Origin: Haliclona indistincta
Lineage: Eukaryota; Porifera; Demospongiae; Haplosclerida; Chalinidae
Direction: 5' to 3'
NCBI GenBank assembly: GCA_964017065.1
Contig: OZ024784.1
Coordinates: 18,904,905 to 18,968,904, forward strand
Length of the DNA: 64,000 nt
The notes under the pieces are model-generated. The model saw nothing but the letters and a program-made list of their open reading frames with translations. It was not told where the DNA came from and did not search any database. A program made the position numbers and the translations under genes. Positions 21,641 to 34,500 of the stretch are shown piece by piece (position 1 is the stretch's first letter; each line of letters starts with the position of its first letter).

Positions 21641-21659
21641 TCTTTCATACTGAAGTGAC

Positions 21660-22535
21660 AGTTGTACTTGTTTCAAATTCAGAGAACTAGTTAGCTGTCT
21701 TAAATAAACAAGTAAATTTTCTTTTCTCTATTTTTGGACTACTTTTTGAACTACTAAGAAAAATATAAAGCTGTTTAAGTGCAGCAGTCTGGTTTTGGTG
21801 CGTGCATAAAAGTTCTCGTTTGCTAGCTGTTTGGAAAGAGTTATTGAAGCACGAAAGAATGGCCTATTTTGATATTACTTGTTGGACTTGAAATTCTAGC
21901 CAAACTTTAAACATTAAATTATAGTCTCATAACTGCTTCCCGGTATTATTCAAGCATCTTTGGATTGAGATAGACTTCTCAGCATCATTGAGAAGACCTG
22001 ACATCATGTGAGACTGTGAGTAAACAGATAATCATTAATAAAACAAAACGCTGGACAGCCAGCTGCAACTGAGAATACCCATTGTATGTATCAGAGCAAC
22101 AGCAAAGACATTAGCTCACTATCTCTGCACTAATCTACTTTCTACGTCTTGCATATTGCATAAATTTTATACTTGATCCGGCACTTCTACCAGTTCTAGC
22201 TGGTTAGTTTCTTACTTACCATTGTGTGTATTACTCGACAAGAAACAACTATATCTTGCTCATCAACTACTACACTAGCTCACTCTGCATTCATTCCGAC
22301 TATAGACTGTGATTGTTTTAGTGAGCTCACGTACATGCGTTCACTGTGTTTGGAAGTGAAATACTCCATCAAGCACTGTTGCTGAGTTTATTTTTCAAAA
22401 CATGCTTAATATGCCAGCTTCTTTTACGTGTTGTACAGTTTGTTTTTACATATCTCATCATGGCACCATGGATAGCCTAATCAAGCCCTTACTGAACAAT
22501 CTGTCATTTTAATGACTGAACCTTTTCAATGTTGT
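21660..22535. other. Gene-free stretch between NLR remnants
   Basis: AT-rich sequence with no supported gene. The part nearest 22440-22540 has faint LRR-gene words (CTGTCATTTTAATGACTG) and may be eroded coding DNA. Confidence 0.3.
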
Positions 22536-22539
22536 CTTC

Positions 22540-24945
22540 CTTTGAGTTGCTAGAACCTGCTTCCATCTTACATTGCAAGAATATCTTGCAGTAGTGCACT
22601 ACTACCAGCAATGTGACAATGATGAACTACAACTATCACGCATTCTTGGACGAAAGGGTCGTTTTCCTCTTTGTAATTTTTTAATCTTATGGAAAGAAAA
22701 AGGCAACATTCCTCAGTTACTCACTGGCCGGCGGTACTCTTCCTAGCAGGTAGAACACAACTCAGTGGTTGTGACCCTAACCATTTCAAGCTTGGTCTGC
22801 ATAGTAGTTCATCATCTGATTCATCAGTTGATGTGTCATTGCTTCATTTGTTGTATGAGACTCAGTGTCCACAGCTCATTCAGTCAACTCTAGTAACAAA
22901 TGGAGACTTTATTTCTGTTAGTGGTCGCTCAGTTCTAGACTGGTTTGTCATTGGTTACTGTATTACCAACAGCACTAGTGCGTGGAATGTGAAAAAAATA
23001 GCTACAGTCAACTACGAATTCTTTAATCAGCTAGTCAGGGGTCTTGGTTTAGTACCTCAGGATGGTAGTGGAAGAGGTAGGATAGTTTCACTTGATGTTA
23101 GTGGATCTTTATCTGAGAATTTGAATGTTTTGTCACAGCTTACACCATTCAGTGAACATGTATCATCTATCACATTAGTTGTTCCTAAACGCTCTGTCCA
23201 GCACGATCAAATGACGAGTAATGAAGAACCAGCAGTTGAAAACTTTTTTGATAAATATCCGATTTTGGAAGATTTGTGGGTTGAAAATGCTCAGATCAAG
23301 TTTTGTTGTATACCTCAACATCATAATCTCCGTTTTCTGACATTGACAGAATGTATCCTCAGAAATGAAGCTACTAGCTCACTGATCCACTCCCTCCAGT
23401 CCCGTCTACTGTACGAACTGTCATTTAGCAACTGTACCTTTTCCACTACTATACTGACCAAACCTACAAGTTCTCTTCCTTTCAGTTGCTAGAAACTAAT
23501 GGTAAATGTTCTTTGAATGCTAAAGGTTCTTCTTTTGCTATCAACCACTGGTTATTGTACTTACCATCTTATGCTAATCTGTTAACTAAAATATACTTTA
23601 ATGTTCCCAAGGACTTGCAGGATTGTTCAACTGAAATACTTAAGGGGATTAGTTTTCAGAATCTCCACACACTGTCACTGTATAGGTGTCAACTTAGCAG
23701 TGAAACTATTGGCTCACTCGTTCGCTCCCTTCAGTCTACACACTGTGAACTACACAATATTTCATTTATATTTCATTGTTTGACTGCTCTCTCTCCGTTA
23801 CCGAACATATTTGCCTATTTTCATTCTATGAGTCACATGATAGTAATTTTTCTTTGTCTGCTACTGGTTCTTGTAGTGCTATCAATCACTGGTTATCACT
23901 ATTATCATCCTACTCGGTTCAGTTGACTGATCTCACATTGTCTATTTCTGAGCATGAAACCGATGAGACACTCGAGGGGATTGATTTGTTTTTTCATGCG
24001 TTAGAAAGCTTGAGCATTGACAATAGTCATAGTAAGAGCTTTTCTTTAGTCATTAAGAAGAGCCTCATCAGTCTATCATTGACGAAGTGTATTCTAAACA
24101 GTGAAATCACTAGCTCATTAATCCACTCTCTGCTTTCTCAAGACTATAAATTAGACTACCTGTTTCTGGACAAGTGCACAATTTCCACTGCTAACCACAC
24201 CTACATGTACCAGTTCTCTTCCTTTACATTGCAACACACTAATGCGTGTTTGAATGCTACTGGTTCTTGTAGTGAAATCAATCACTGGTTATTACAATTA
24301 TCATCCTACACAAAGCTAAGGTTGACTGAATTTATTCTTCAGATTGAAGAACAAGATTCTTCTCCTAATGAGACACTTGAGAATATTAGCTTGTATCATG
24401 ATGTATTGGGGATCTTGAGGTTTAAAAAATCGAACAGTTTTGTTCTTAATGGACAACAACAAAACAATGTCCACACTCTGTCACTATATGACTGTAACTT
24501 CAGTAGTAAAGACATTAGCTTACTCATCCTCTACTTGAAGTCTCCTCACTGCAGACTACACAAACTAGTACTTTATTGCTGCACTATTCCCACTACTGAC
24601 CGCACCCTCCTCATCACAGCTATTGTCAGCAGTACCACAATAACACACCTTCTCTTTATTAATGATGGCATTGATACTCAAGCATTGGTTGATGGTCTGA
24701 AAGAGAACAGAATATTGGAGGAACTGGTTATTGACGATTATTCTAAAAATTTCACTAAATCTCAGTTCAAATTGCTGATGGATGGTGTAAACAGCAGTGG
24801 TGTGAAAAAACTGCGGTCACACCACACCTACAATACATTTTTATGTAGTTATCCGCTTTCAAGAGTGGTCATTCAATGGTACAAAGATTGTGATGAAGTA
24901 TTCTTACAATGGTGTCCATCTCAAGGACTGGAACTACATCCATGA
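22540..24945 (+). pseudogene. NLR paralogue, C-terminal half, frameshifted
   Basis: It aligns with the NLR at 14957 from FHLTLQEYLAVVHYYQQC to the C-terminus. Frames change near 22700, 23450 and 23775 (open parts 22562-22700, 22689-23492, 23486-23926, 23776-24945). The LRR supra-repeats with NLHTLSL, SSLIHSL and INHWLL are retained in order. The NACHT domain and N-terminal region are absent. One frameshift could be a sequencing error, but three plus the missing ATPase indicate a pseudogene. The last 389-residue frame is intact and could be mistaken for a gene. Confidence 0.85.
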
Positions 24946-25440
24946 GGTTAGTTTCGTATTACTATTGTTGCATCTCAATATGGCTGTAAAATTATATTTT
25001 TCAGATTTTCTTGCATACTACTGTCTACATCAATTCAACTAATTACAGTACAGAACCACCTTCATACTATCAGTGAGTGACCTTCATTAACCCTTCCATC
25101 ACTCTATAGCTATTACATGATCCATTTACTGCTATTTAGGTGGCGGGTTGCTGGTGGAGTGGGCCAATGACTGTTGCCATGCTTATGAGAAACACACTAT
25201 AATGTGCTCAGAGACAGATGGAAGATAAGGTTATTTACTGTCTTTTTGCAATGACTAAGTGAAAATTTGTGTATCGCCTTCATGCACTAATGTAGTCTCT
25301 GATCACCCTCCGCTGTGTGTAAAAGACAATAGTAACTACAGAGACTGAACACATTGGTGTACCCTGATGCTTTACAATTGGTTTATACTTTTGCATTGCA
25401 AGAAGCCTGTACAAATCTCTGTGCTAGTGATGATGTGCTG
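24946..25440. other. Gene-free stretch
   Basis: No coding or structured feature is seen. Confidence 0.4.
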
Positions 25441-25884
25441 ATAGTGAGGGATTAGTAGTGATGGTGATAGTAGTGATGGTGATAGTAGTGATGGTGATAG
25501 TAGTGAGGGTGATAGTAGTGATGGTGATAGTAGTGATGGTGATAGTAGTGATGGTGGTAGTAGTGATGGTGATAGTAGTGATGGTGACAGTTATGAGGAT
25601 GATAGTAGTGATGGTGATAGTAGTGATGGTATGCTAGTAGTTATAGTGACTCTCTCTCTCGTAGTGATGGTGATAGTAGTGATGGTGATAGTAGTGAGAG
25701 TGATAGTAGTGATGGTGATAGTAGTGATGGTGATAGTAGTGAGAGTGATAGTAGTGATGGTGATAGTAGTGATGGTGATAGTAGTGAGAGTGATAGTAGT
25801 GATGGTGACAGTAGTGAGGATGATAGTAGTGATGGTGATAGTAGTGATGGTATGCTAGTAGTTATAGTGACTCTCTCTCTCTCT
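25441..25884. repeat. 15 bp minisatellite (ATGGTGATAGTAGTG)n
   Basis: A tandem array of 15 bp units with GTGAGAGTGATAGTA and GATGATAG variants. A higher-order copy of about 230 bp, ending TATGCTAGTAGTTATAGTGA and CTCTCTCT, appears twice (to about 25665 and again to the gap). The array runs into the assembly gap, so its true length is unknown. Confidence 0.9.
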
Positions 25885-26084
25885 NNNNNNNNNNNNNNNN
25901 NNNNNNNNNNNNNNNNNNNNNNNNNNNNNNNNNNNNNNNNNNNNNNNNNNNNNNNNNNNNNNNNNNNNNNNNNNNNNNNNNNNNNNNNNNNNNNNNNNNN
26001 NNNNNNNNNNNNNNNNNNNNNNNNNNNNNNNNNNNNNNNNNNNNNNNNNNNNNNNNNNNNNNNNNNNNNNNNNNNNNNNNNNNN
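25885..26084. other. Assembly gap
   Basis: Exactly 200 Ns, a conventional placeholder size. It interrupts a minisatellite on the left and a dispersed repeat on the right. Confidence 1.
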
Positions 26085-26580
26085 ATAGTTATCTGTGTTA
26101 TGGTTAATATTTTGAGCCTTTTCAGCCAGATGGCAAACAGTGAGCATTTCGGCTGAAATTTTTTATATGCAGTACTTAGGCTTAGTACTAACAGAAAATG
26201 CTGGTAGGGATCTGTCTGTTCAATGTCACAAAAAGTAAAGCCCAAATATGTTGGAAACACGAGTCATTGCTAGTCCTGAAACGTGTATTTGGGGAGGTAA
26301 TCTTGCCAATCTGAGCTGTTGCAAGAACTGCCGAGAAGGTACTAAGCACGTGCAAACAGAGCACTGACTGCTAACTGTCGCGAAGAGTCGAGAATGCACC
26401 ATTATTTAACCCCAAGGTCAAAGGTCACGAAAGTTGCCGATTTCAGCTAGCGATTGCAGAGCAACGAGCAACGATTTCAGAGATTTGAATATGCAGTTGT
26501 TTGTTACGTATATAGTGTTGTTTGTAACTGCAGTAAAGGCTAGATTCTCTGACTTTTATTTTTTTCATTGCGGACCCTAT
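26085..26580. repeat. Dispersed repeat, copy 2
   Basis: Highly similar to 9350-9830 in the same orientation. It probably begins inside the gap. It has small insertions relative to copy 1, e.g. near 26460-26475. Confidence 0.75.
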
Positions 26581-27147
26581 CTTCGTGTGGTCCACTGTAC
26601 GCGGATTTATACACAGGAAACGATTCTAAATAACGCCCGCGCCCCTGTCCCTCAGGCCGAATATCTTAATTATACGTTTTGAGAAATGAATACGCTCTCG
26701 ATCGAATACGCATACGTGTCACATCATAGCGCGCGCTAGCCTACCGTCAAGGTCATGAAGCTTGGCTTAGACTCAGTGTCACTTTTTATTAGCATCGGGA
26801 ACGAAGACAGTCTTCAAATTTCTGTTCAAAGGAACGTTAAGGGCAATGATGTGCAGACTGAGGTCAGTATGAATAACTTGTATTACAGTTATTGTTGTTA
26901 TATATATAAGTAATGCCACGGTCAGTTGGTTGTAAGTCTATAGATCGCTTTTAGGATGGAAATCTAGTGGCCGGCCCATTAAGCTGCTTGGCTTCTGCGC
27001 GAACGACCGAGTCGAACGTCGACTCTAGTGTTTTACCCATTCTCAGCTCATAATGTACAATTTTATATTAGTAGGGCAATTCAGCACTGAACACCTAGAT
27101 GGGCGTGGCCCGTTCTCACCTGTTTTGCGGGAGAGCGGGTTGAAAGC
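26581..27147. other. Gene-free stretch
   Basis: No gene is supported. TCTTCGTGTGGTCCACTGTA at 26580 also occurs at about 4709, suggesting another degraded repeat. Confidence 0.35.
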
Positions 27148-27717
27148 CTATACCTCTAGTCTGGCAGCCCCGCCTCTTCACATTATTGTGGAAGGGTCTG
27201 GCGTCAGCAATATTAATCAGTTCATCCAGTTGTACCTGTGGAATTTAAATTACGTCACATTTTCACGTGTTAATTAGTAACAAAATGGCAGCAATCAGTG
27301 TGCTGTTTGCTTTATCGATCTAGCTCCCAAATTGGCGAAAGAAGCAACCTTCGGTCAGCTTAAAAATTAAACTATGACATCTTATTCAAGCGCCAATGGT
27401 ACCGTGTTTACAACCTAAGTTACAAAGTCGAGCGTACAAGCCAGCTCTAGCATTCTTACTTACAACCACTATGTTCAGTAGCTCGTTCATGACATTTGCA
27501 TGGTCACAACAGGTGTACAGCGCGTTTACTGCAGCCAATACTGCGTGATTTCTAGGCGAACGTTCGTAGCTTATGAATATTCATGATTCTGCCGTGCGTT
27601 TCTGCAATCTGATTGGATCGCAGAAATCCCTGCGACTGGTACAACTGATTGATACTGCTGACGCCAGACCCTTCCACAATAATGCGAAGGGGTGGGGCTG
27701 CCAGACTACTATACCTC
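27148..27717. mobile_element. MULE-like MITE with 9 bp target duplication
   Basis: The element is 27157-27708, with terminal inverted repeats of about 55 bp starting TAGTCTGGCAGCCCC and ending in the inverse GGGGCTGCCAGACTA. CTATACCTC is duplicated exactly on both sides (27148-27156 and 27709-27717). A 9 bp duplication with long inverted repeats is typical of Mutator-like elements; the superfamily is inferred. There is no transposase. Confidence 0.85.
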
Positions 27718-28503
27718 AGAGCACAAAATCATGCTCACTAATCAGTTCAGAGTTTATGTGGCCATTTCCGGACTAAATGGAAAACAAAATGGCTAGCAAC
27801 AGCATGTGGCAGTGCACAGACCATTGTGGGCAGTCTCTGTTTATACATTGTAAATCCTTATGTAATCAGTGGTTAACACCAACTAGTATTCATGATGATT
27901 GTACACAGAACAAATCATTTTTCAACCTGGCCTCCCATAGAATGGCTAGGCGAGGACAGGCCACACCCGTCTACTGAGGTATCTAAAAAAGTAAAGTCAT
28001 CTTTGTAATTAGACTAAAAAGCTACTGTGTCCTGTTTTCAGCAAATAACAGCATCCATTGCCAGAAATGTAATACATTTTTTGGACATGAGCAATTTTTC
28101 TCATATTTTGCACACCAGGACGTGTTAACAGTCATCTACACATCTAGAAAGCACAAAAAGTTGACTAGAAGGACTGTGCTGAACCGCTGAGGAAGAATAG
28201 CTGCGATAAAGCTAGTATCAGTGAATACCGAATTTTAAAATTTCTAATTAACAGTACAAAATCACCAAATTTTGCCTCTGGGGGAAAAAATATGCGCACG
28301 TCTACCAGAGCTAAAACAAGCATCAGGCAAGTCTGTTAATAGCTGCGAGCAACAATCCGGATCGAACTAAGGCACACATTTTGTTACAAACTGGTAAAAC
28401 GTGTAAGAAATTTTGAAAATGTTCGAAATTCACGTACTAATGTATTACGTGAATGAGAGCGCTGACGATCGTCGGGGGAAAAAAAGACCGCGTGTGCGAG
28501 CGC
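27718..28503. other. Gene-free stretch
   Basis: A 201 bp open frame at 27777-27977 has no recognisable domain. Nothing else is supported. Confidence 0.35.
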
Positions 28504-28834
28504 TTAGCTATTAGGGCTGAAACGAATACTTGTACAATTCGACTATTCGACTATTCGATCGTTTTGACAGTATTCGAATGCTATTGCAGCTATTCGAATA
28601 TTCGTTTGAAGTCTTTTAGCAGTTGGGAAACTTGGGCTATTTGTAACCAGTCCACAAATCAAGCCTGAGCCCTGACTTTATGTTGATATACAACTTTCAA
28701 ACATATTTTGTTCTTGCGCACTGGTTGCTAGAGCTAGTTTTATTCCGATAATAGAGTATTCGACTATTCGTTCGTTTTAGCTAGTGACTATTCGAACATG
28801 AAAATGTGTTATTCGTTTCAGCCCTATTAGCTAT
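28504..28834. mobile_element. hAT-like MITE with 8 bp target duplication
   Basis: The element is 28512-28826, starting TAGGGCTGAAACGAATA and ending in the inverse TATTCGTTTCAGCCCTA (approximate inner part). TTAGCTAT is duplicated on both sides (28504-28511 and 28827-28834). The 8 bp duplication and TAGGG-type end fit hAT. The interior is rich in CGACTATTCG words and has no coding capacity. Confidence 0.88.
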
Positions 28835-29707
28835 GCATACAGCAGGTTAGCCACGAGTCTCTAGAGCATGTTTCCAGGTCGAACTAAGCTTTCCAGACGT
28901 TAGTTGGCCTTGGACGATGCGTTTTCAGGTCGCTCTCAATTCCCGTAATACATTAACTAAGGTTAGTATACGGAACAATATATGGAAAGATTAAACTCCG
29001 TGTCCAAGCATTTCTGGCAATGTTATAAAAATGGTAAGTGGTAAATCGTTACAGCTGAACGCTAGACTGTATGGCTGTGTCGAGGCTTTTTATCGCCCAG
29101 AAGAGCTGTTTGATTTGTTTTCTGGGCGTCTAAAGAAAGCCTCCGTGGCTACAGCAGCTCGTTTTTATAGCACTATGTACCTCGAACAAAGTTTAGTGGA
29201 ACTGGAAGGGTTAGCTGGGCTGTAGATCTAATGGGCGACAAGGAAATGAGCTTTTAACTCGTTTTTGAGGTAGAATATCCACCGACTTTCTGGGCGTGTA
29301 ATTGGACGCAGAAGAACACACTGTCTCCATGGCTTGCTTTGCAGGTAGAAAGGCAGCTGGTGGAAATGGATGATTCTGAACGGTACAGCAATTTCCAGAG
29401 CAACAGGCGGCACTGTCAAACCAGGCATCTTGGCTAAAAAATTGGCAATTTCTAGCAATCTAGTGGATTTCTTGTGGGCACGGTCAAATTTCGCAATAAT
29501 CGTTCAACAATGACTGTCCATGTAACACACAAATATGTGCTCGTTTTCAATCTCTGTACTATAAAATCTATGATTTCACTGACTGTATAACCATTACGCG
29601 TACAAACTAGTGCTGTGATCACTGTTAGTACGCAAAATCAACTTGCACAACGTGCGGGCTTGTTGTCAATGACGAGTGCGGTAAACCATGCCCACTTGAT
29701 GATCTAA
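28835..29707. other. Gene-free stretch
   Basis: A 64-codon frame (29031-29225) opens ATGGTAAGTGG and matches no family I know. No other feature is supported. Confidence 0.3.
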
Positions 29708-30420
29708 TGAAGCACCTAAGGTGCAGATGCCTCGGTGAAATGACAGTATGTCCACAAACACAACTATCCAACATTCCACAAACACAGCAACTGCAGATGC
29801 ATGTATACAGGATTTCTGTTACAGCAATCACAATGCAGTGCTTTAGTTATGCAATCAGAAGCCAATCAGTGCTAACCACAATTCAACTGGGCGTGTCTAC
29901 AGTGTTTAGCACAGCAGTCACACGCATACCATGCATGAGCAAGATAGCTTGCTTACACAATTTCTTTAGACATGCGCTGCTATCCTGTAGTGAAATTCTA
30001 ACCTATCAGCTTCTAGGCAGTCAACTGTGGATAGTTTTGTGCTAAGGAGAACTCTAGATAGCCATCAATCGTGAGGTAAGCAAATAACGTCATAACTCGA
30101 GAACGAAGCTTCATGTACAAGTCTGCCAAGCTGTTCACAAACTCACTGGCTGCAAGGCAGCTAGCTGTAGACAAATTTGTCTCCAGAGAAGTCTACATCA
30201 CCACCAACAGCCATCCAGGTGTGCAATTCACGCGGTAACTTACGCAATAAGCTTTAAAATCAAACTTCTTAAAATTCAAATCCGAGCAAGTATCGATTTC
30301 TACCCGTGTTGCATGTTTCAGTGCTTAATTTTTAGCGAGCGATGAGAAATCGTTGCGACAGAATGAATGAATGACAACACGACTACTGTATGCCTCGTGG
30401 CTCCGCCCACCGAGGCATAA
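29708..30420 (+). mobile_element. Helitron-like element, family 1 copy 2
   Basis: It starts TGAAGCACCTAAGGTGCAGA, containing the palindrome GCACCTAAGGTGC, followed by TGCCTCGGTG. It ends in a hairpin ATGCCTCG-TGGCTCCGCCCAC-CGAGGCATAA at 30389-30420. It is the opposite-orientation relative of 11651-12926. Flanks show no target duplication. Its interior shares ATAACTCGAGAACGAA and the GAGCGATG...GAATGA subterminal segment with the family at 7518 and 37502, so the two families look related. Confidence 0.65.
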
Positions 30421-31016
30421 CAACTACTGTGTACTAGAATCACTCTCTGGAGCAAAAAAAAACGCTGCTTCTTATTATAAAAGTAGTTTGACTTAACATT
30501 TTACCCCCTAATGACGCCATTAAGCGTTGTACATACTTCAGACATCATAACTTTATCAAAAATATTCCAAAATTAAGCTAAATTAATTTAAGAATACAAA
30601 TAAGCCCTGAATAGTCTGGTGGTTTTTGGTGCACCCCTGCACTAAATGTATTGGTGCGTGGTATATCTATGGCTTTAGCACAAATTTCAATTAAAAAATG
30701 TGACCCAATTTTGGTAAACCCGACTTATCGCGCAAAACATTGTTTCTAGCAAAACGTCGTTTTGTGTCAACAAGTGATAGTTGGTCAGTTTCGCGATTAG
30801 TTTAGTTTCATAAAATATGATCCTTTACCTACCTTCTCGTGTACCAGCGACGCTTGTGCGCACTCTAGTTTCCAGAGGAGAAGTGTTTAGTTTCAGCGAC
30901 TAGAATCGCCATTCATTGCGTGTAACGGAGGCGTGGTCACATGATAGAACAGTTGCCCTGACAACAGAAAGCAACGAACGAACAACAGTGCTTAGGTAAG
31001 CGAATAGTTCAGCTTT
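30421..31016. other. Upstream region of gene A
   Basis: No coding feature is supported. CAGTGCTTAG followed by GTAAGC at about 30993 could be a splice donor of a non-coding first exon, but I cannot confirm it. Confidence 0.25.
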
Positions 31017-31295
31017 GTGACTTCTGGTAGCATCTCCTATGGTCCTTGGGAACAGGAATACACAAAAAACTACTTACAAATAGCGCTCCAAGTGCCTGTA
31101 CACAGTGTTGCTAAGATAGAGAAGCATCGCGTGACATTTTACGTATACGGAGTTACATGTAGTATACGGACTTGCACACTAAATGGAAAACACATTTTTG
31201 TAATTTGCACTGTGCTTTTCGGTAGCCAGCCCCAAAGCACAAACTTTGAGCAAAATTTTGACGAGGTTGCTGCACTTTATTGGCTTCACGTCTAA
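31017..31295 (+). CDS. Possible upstream exon of gene A
   Basis: A 92-codon open frame without an ATG start. Part of it, KHIFVICTVLFGS...NFEQNFDEVAALYW, resembles a segment inside gene A's N-terminal region (HLHIVICGVSFEKSKNNFRQKFEEISKDIY in two pieces, about residues 178-205). The hydrophobic strand followed by an NF.Q.F.E helix suggests a duplicated small domain. It could be an exon of gene A or a pseudo-exon left by duplication. Exact splice sites are not clear. Confidence 0.35.
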   Translation: MTSGSISYGPWEQEYTKNYLQIALQVPVHSVAKIEKHRVTFYVYGVTCSIRTCTLNGKHIFVICTVLFGSQPQSTNFEQNFDEVAALYWLHV

Positions 31296-31544
31296 AGTGG
31301 GAGGAGCATCCTAACCTACTTTGGTGTGGGCGATTGCGACTACTCACTGGCAAAAAAGGATGGAATTGGAGACCATGCAGTAGCACAAAAGATGTTTGCG
31401 AGAGAATTAGTCAGCATTTACGAGGTTAAAATTCCAGTCATTATGGCTTCAACGGTGAACGTTTTACCTGCAATGATTACACATTAGTTTTGTTGCTTTT
31501 TATTCACAATATTCTGACAATATTAAAATTTTTGTTACATTCAG

Positions 31545-34500
31545 GTGCAACTCTGTAATAAGACTCTTTTACTGCTCGAGGAAGACAAAGAAGAGCCAGG
31601 ACAAGATTTTGGTACTTTGGTTTTGTCTTGTGGAGCAAATGGGTGTGTTTTAGAACACTTGCAAGCATTGTTGGCAGCATCTAGTAATAAACATTCTAAA
31701 CCAGTTGTGAAAAAAGTATCAGTTGGAAAGCCATACATGTATGAGCTAGATGAAGCATTGACAGCGCCAAGAAAGAAAAAATTTAAACTAGCACATGTAT
31801 CATCGTTGGCAGCATCAGGATACATGTACGAGGGAGAACAGAAAGGTTGGGAAAGGCTGTGCTTTTTAAACGATACCATTAAATTTTTTGAAGAACTTGT
31901 GGAGAAAGGATCCAGTGAACAATTATTTAAAGATCGATGTTTCAAATCACTTGTTGAATCTGGGGTATCAAATATTAATCCTAGCATAGTGCAGTTTCTT
32001 TGGAAATCAAGAACACGGATACGTTTGAAACCAAGCTTTGAAAAAAATTTTATAATTGATTCGAACCATTTACACATAGTCATATGTGGAGTCAGTTTTG
32101 AAAAGAGTAAGAACAACTTCCGACAAAAATTTGAGGAAATCTCTAAAGACATTTATCCATCTGATGAGTTAATACAGCCTGTATTCAATCCCTGTGAGTC
32201 GATTTATGACAATACAAGATTTGATGTGTCTGATGTAAACTCTTCTTCAACTGTGATTGAGTGCCAGTTAGATATTTCGAAAGGGCAAAGTTCTGAGGCT
32301 AATATTGATCGCAAATTCGCAAATATATTATCGTTTTTGAATTTTATTCGAGAGTTCGACCCACCTAAAAGTGATGATTATCAATTTACTACGATTGTTG
32401 ACCGTGACCTGGACTCTGGCCAATGTTTTGATATGCCTCCACTACCTAACGAGTGGAGAGCGGACAATCTTGCAGTTGTGCACCAGTTGCTTGAAGCAGG
32501 TGCAAACAGACAGATATTACAAGCTGTGGAAGAGTCTGTTACTATAAGAGTTGATTCTGATATTGATGAAAGTGTTGAAGAGTCTGTTACTAAGATGACT
32601 TCTGATATTGAAACTGAATTGGCTCAAGCTCCAGTTAAAAAGGGAATTCCATCTCAAGAGGATATAGAATGTGGTCCACTAATATTATCTAACTGGTGGC
32701 TAGCAGTAGCTGAAGCTTTACAAAATGAAGGTATGTATGAAAGTGCTATTAGAATACTTGAGGGAGTTGTTGAACATGGTCTCAATAATGGTTTGTTAGA
32801 CCATGTGTGTCTTGCCAACCATCGTCTCGGAGTGATTAAACTCAATCACAACCAGCCAACAGTTGCAATACAATACTTTGAAAAGGCAGTCCAATCATAT
32901 TCATCTTGTGACAAAAATAAGTTGGTTACCCAGTGTGCATTGTTCTCAAAACTTGGAATGGCTCATAAGAATGCCCGAGATATAGGCCCAGCTGTGCTGT
33001 CATACAAACAAGCAATTGCAGCAGGTGAAAGCGACTTCTCAGAGTCTGTTTCTTTTCTAGCAGGTAGCCATATCAATCTTGGTAATCTGTTCCACTCAGT
33101 TGGGGATCACACTGCTGCTGTTCCTCACTACAAGAAAGGTATTGAGCTCACTGAGCAATGTTGTGACATGGTTTCTCATGCTTGGGCTCATGGTAACCTT
33201 GGAAATACTTTCCTTAGTCTCTCCCAGCACAAGGAAGCTTTTGATCATCTTCAAATGTCTCTTGATCTTACTCTTCAACATGAGCCCACTCCTACTGCTA
33301 TTGGTCGTGCCTACAATAACCTCGGTACCTACTATCAAGCTGTGGGTGACCTGGACAAGGCAAAAGAATGCTATGACACAGCGCTAGGTCAAGGTGTGTA
33401 TGGTCAGGATCAAGCAGGCCAAGCTAGAGCATATGGCAACATTGGTAATGTCTACATGCTAGAGAAAAACCCAGAGAGAGCTGTTCCACACTACAGTGAA
33501 GTACTTCGCCTCACTCGTGATAGACTGACAGCTGCTGTAGCTCATCATAACAGAGGATGTGCTTACTTTGAGCTGGGACAAAAGAATAAATTTTTAGAAC
33601 AACGACCTAACCATTATTTAGTGTGTGGTGAGGTTGCCAGTCAAATGGAGAGTGAGCACAGGCTACCGTGCACTTTTCCAGATGATGTCAAGCACTATCA
33701 TCGTGCTCTCAAGGATCTCGACAAGGTTATAGTAGGCCATGAAGAGACATTTGCTAGCATCAAGGGTTCTAGTAGTGGTCTCAATCTCTCTGTTGCTTGG
33801 TTTGAAACAAATGCAAAGACCTTTCTTCGAGCTCAGGATTGTGCCTACAGTATTGGTGACCACAACAGAGCTCTGGTATATGCTGAGCAATGCCGGGCCA
33901 GAACACTTGGGGAATTACTGAACAACAAGACAAGTTGTATTGGATCTGCCCTCAGCACTCCTCTTCAATCAGACAGCATATCGTCTATAGTAAAACATCT
34001 CAAGATACCAAATGTTCCAGTAGTAGTGTTATCATACACTGGGACTAGACTGCTTGTGTGGGTGCTAGTATGGGATGGTGAGGAGGTCAAGATGACTTCA
34101 TTCGAGCAGAGACCAGATGAGGCAATGTTTGATGGAAAGACCTTTGATCACTACATACGATACAGTCTTAGTGAGATGCTGACCGGTGGTCTACAGCTAT
34201 ATGGTGGATTAGAGGACCAGACAATATCCGATGAGTCACCAGTAGCCAAACTGTTCGACCTGATAGGCAAGCCACTCCTGAGGATCTTAGAGATGATGGG
34301 ATGCAGTGGATCTAGAATGGTGCTTGTACCTGATAGCTACACTAAGCTCCTTCCCTTCTCAGCACTGTATGACACTAAGAGACAGTGCTTCCTTGGTGAC
34401 AGTCACTCTATAGTGTACTCACCTTCTCTTCTCACTCTTGGTGTCATGTCTCAGATACCTCCTGTAGCTGTGCAGGTTCCATTAGACAGTAAGGACATGT

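Noticed and set aside
23776..24945. Independent 389-residue LRR gene
   Set aside because: It is the last intact frame of a frameshifted NLR copy starting near 22540, without its own NACHT or plausible start.
4709..26600. Shared 20-mer TCTTCGTGTGGTCCACTGTA at about 4709 and 26580
   Set aside because: Too short to define an element; flanks do not align by eye.
27053..27277. Frame with GSGVSNIN similar to SGVSNIN of gene A
   Set aside because: It spans the left inverted repeat of a MITE and the match is only about 7 residues; treated as chance.
31541..32152. 203-residue minus-strand frame
   Set aside because: Antisense shadow of gene A exon 1.
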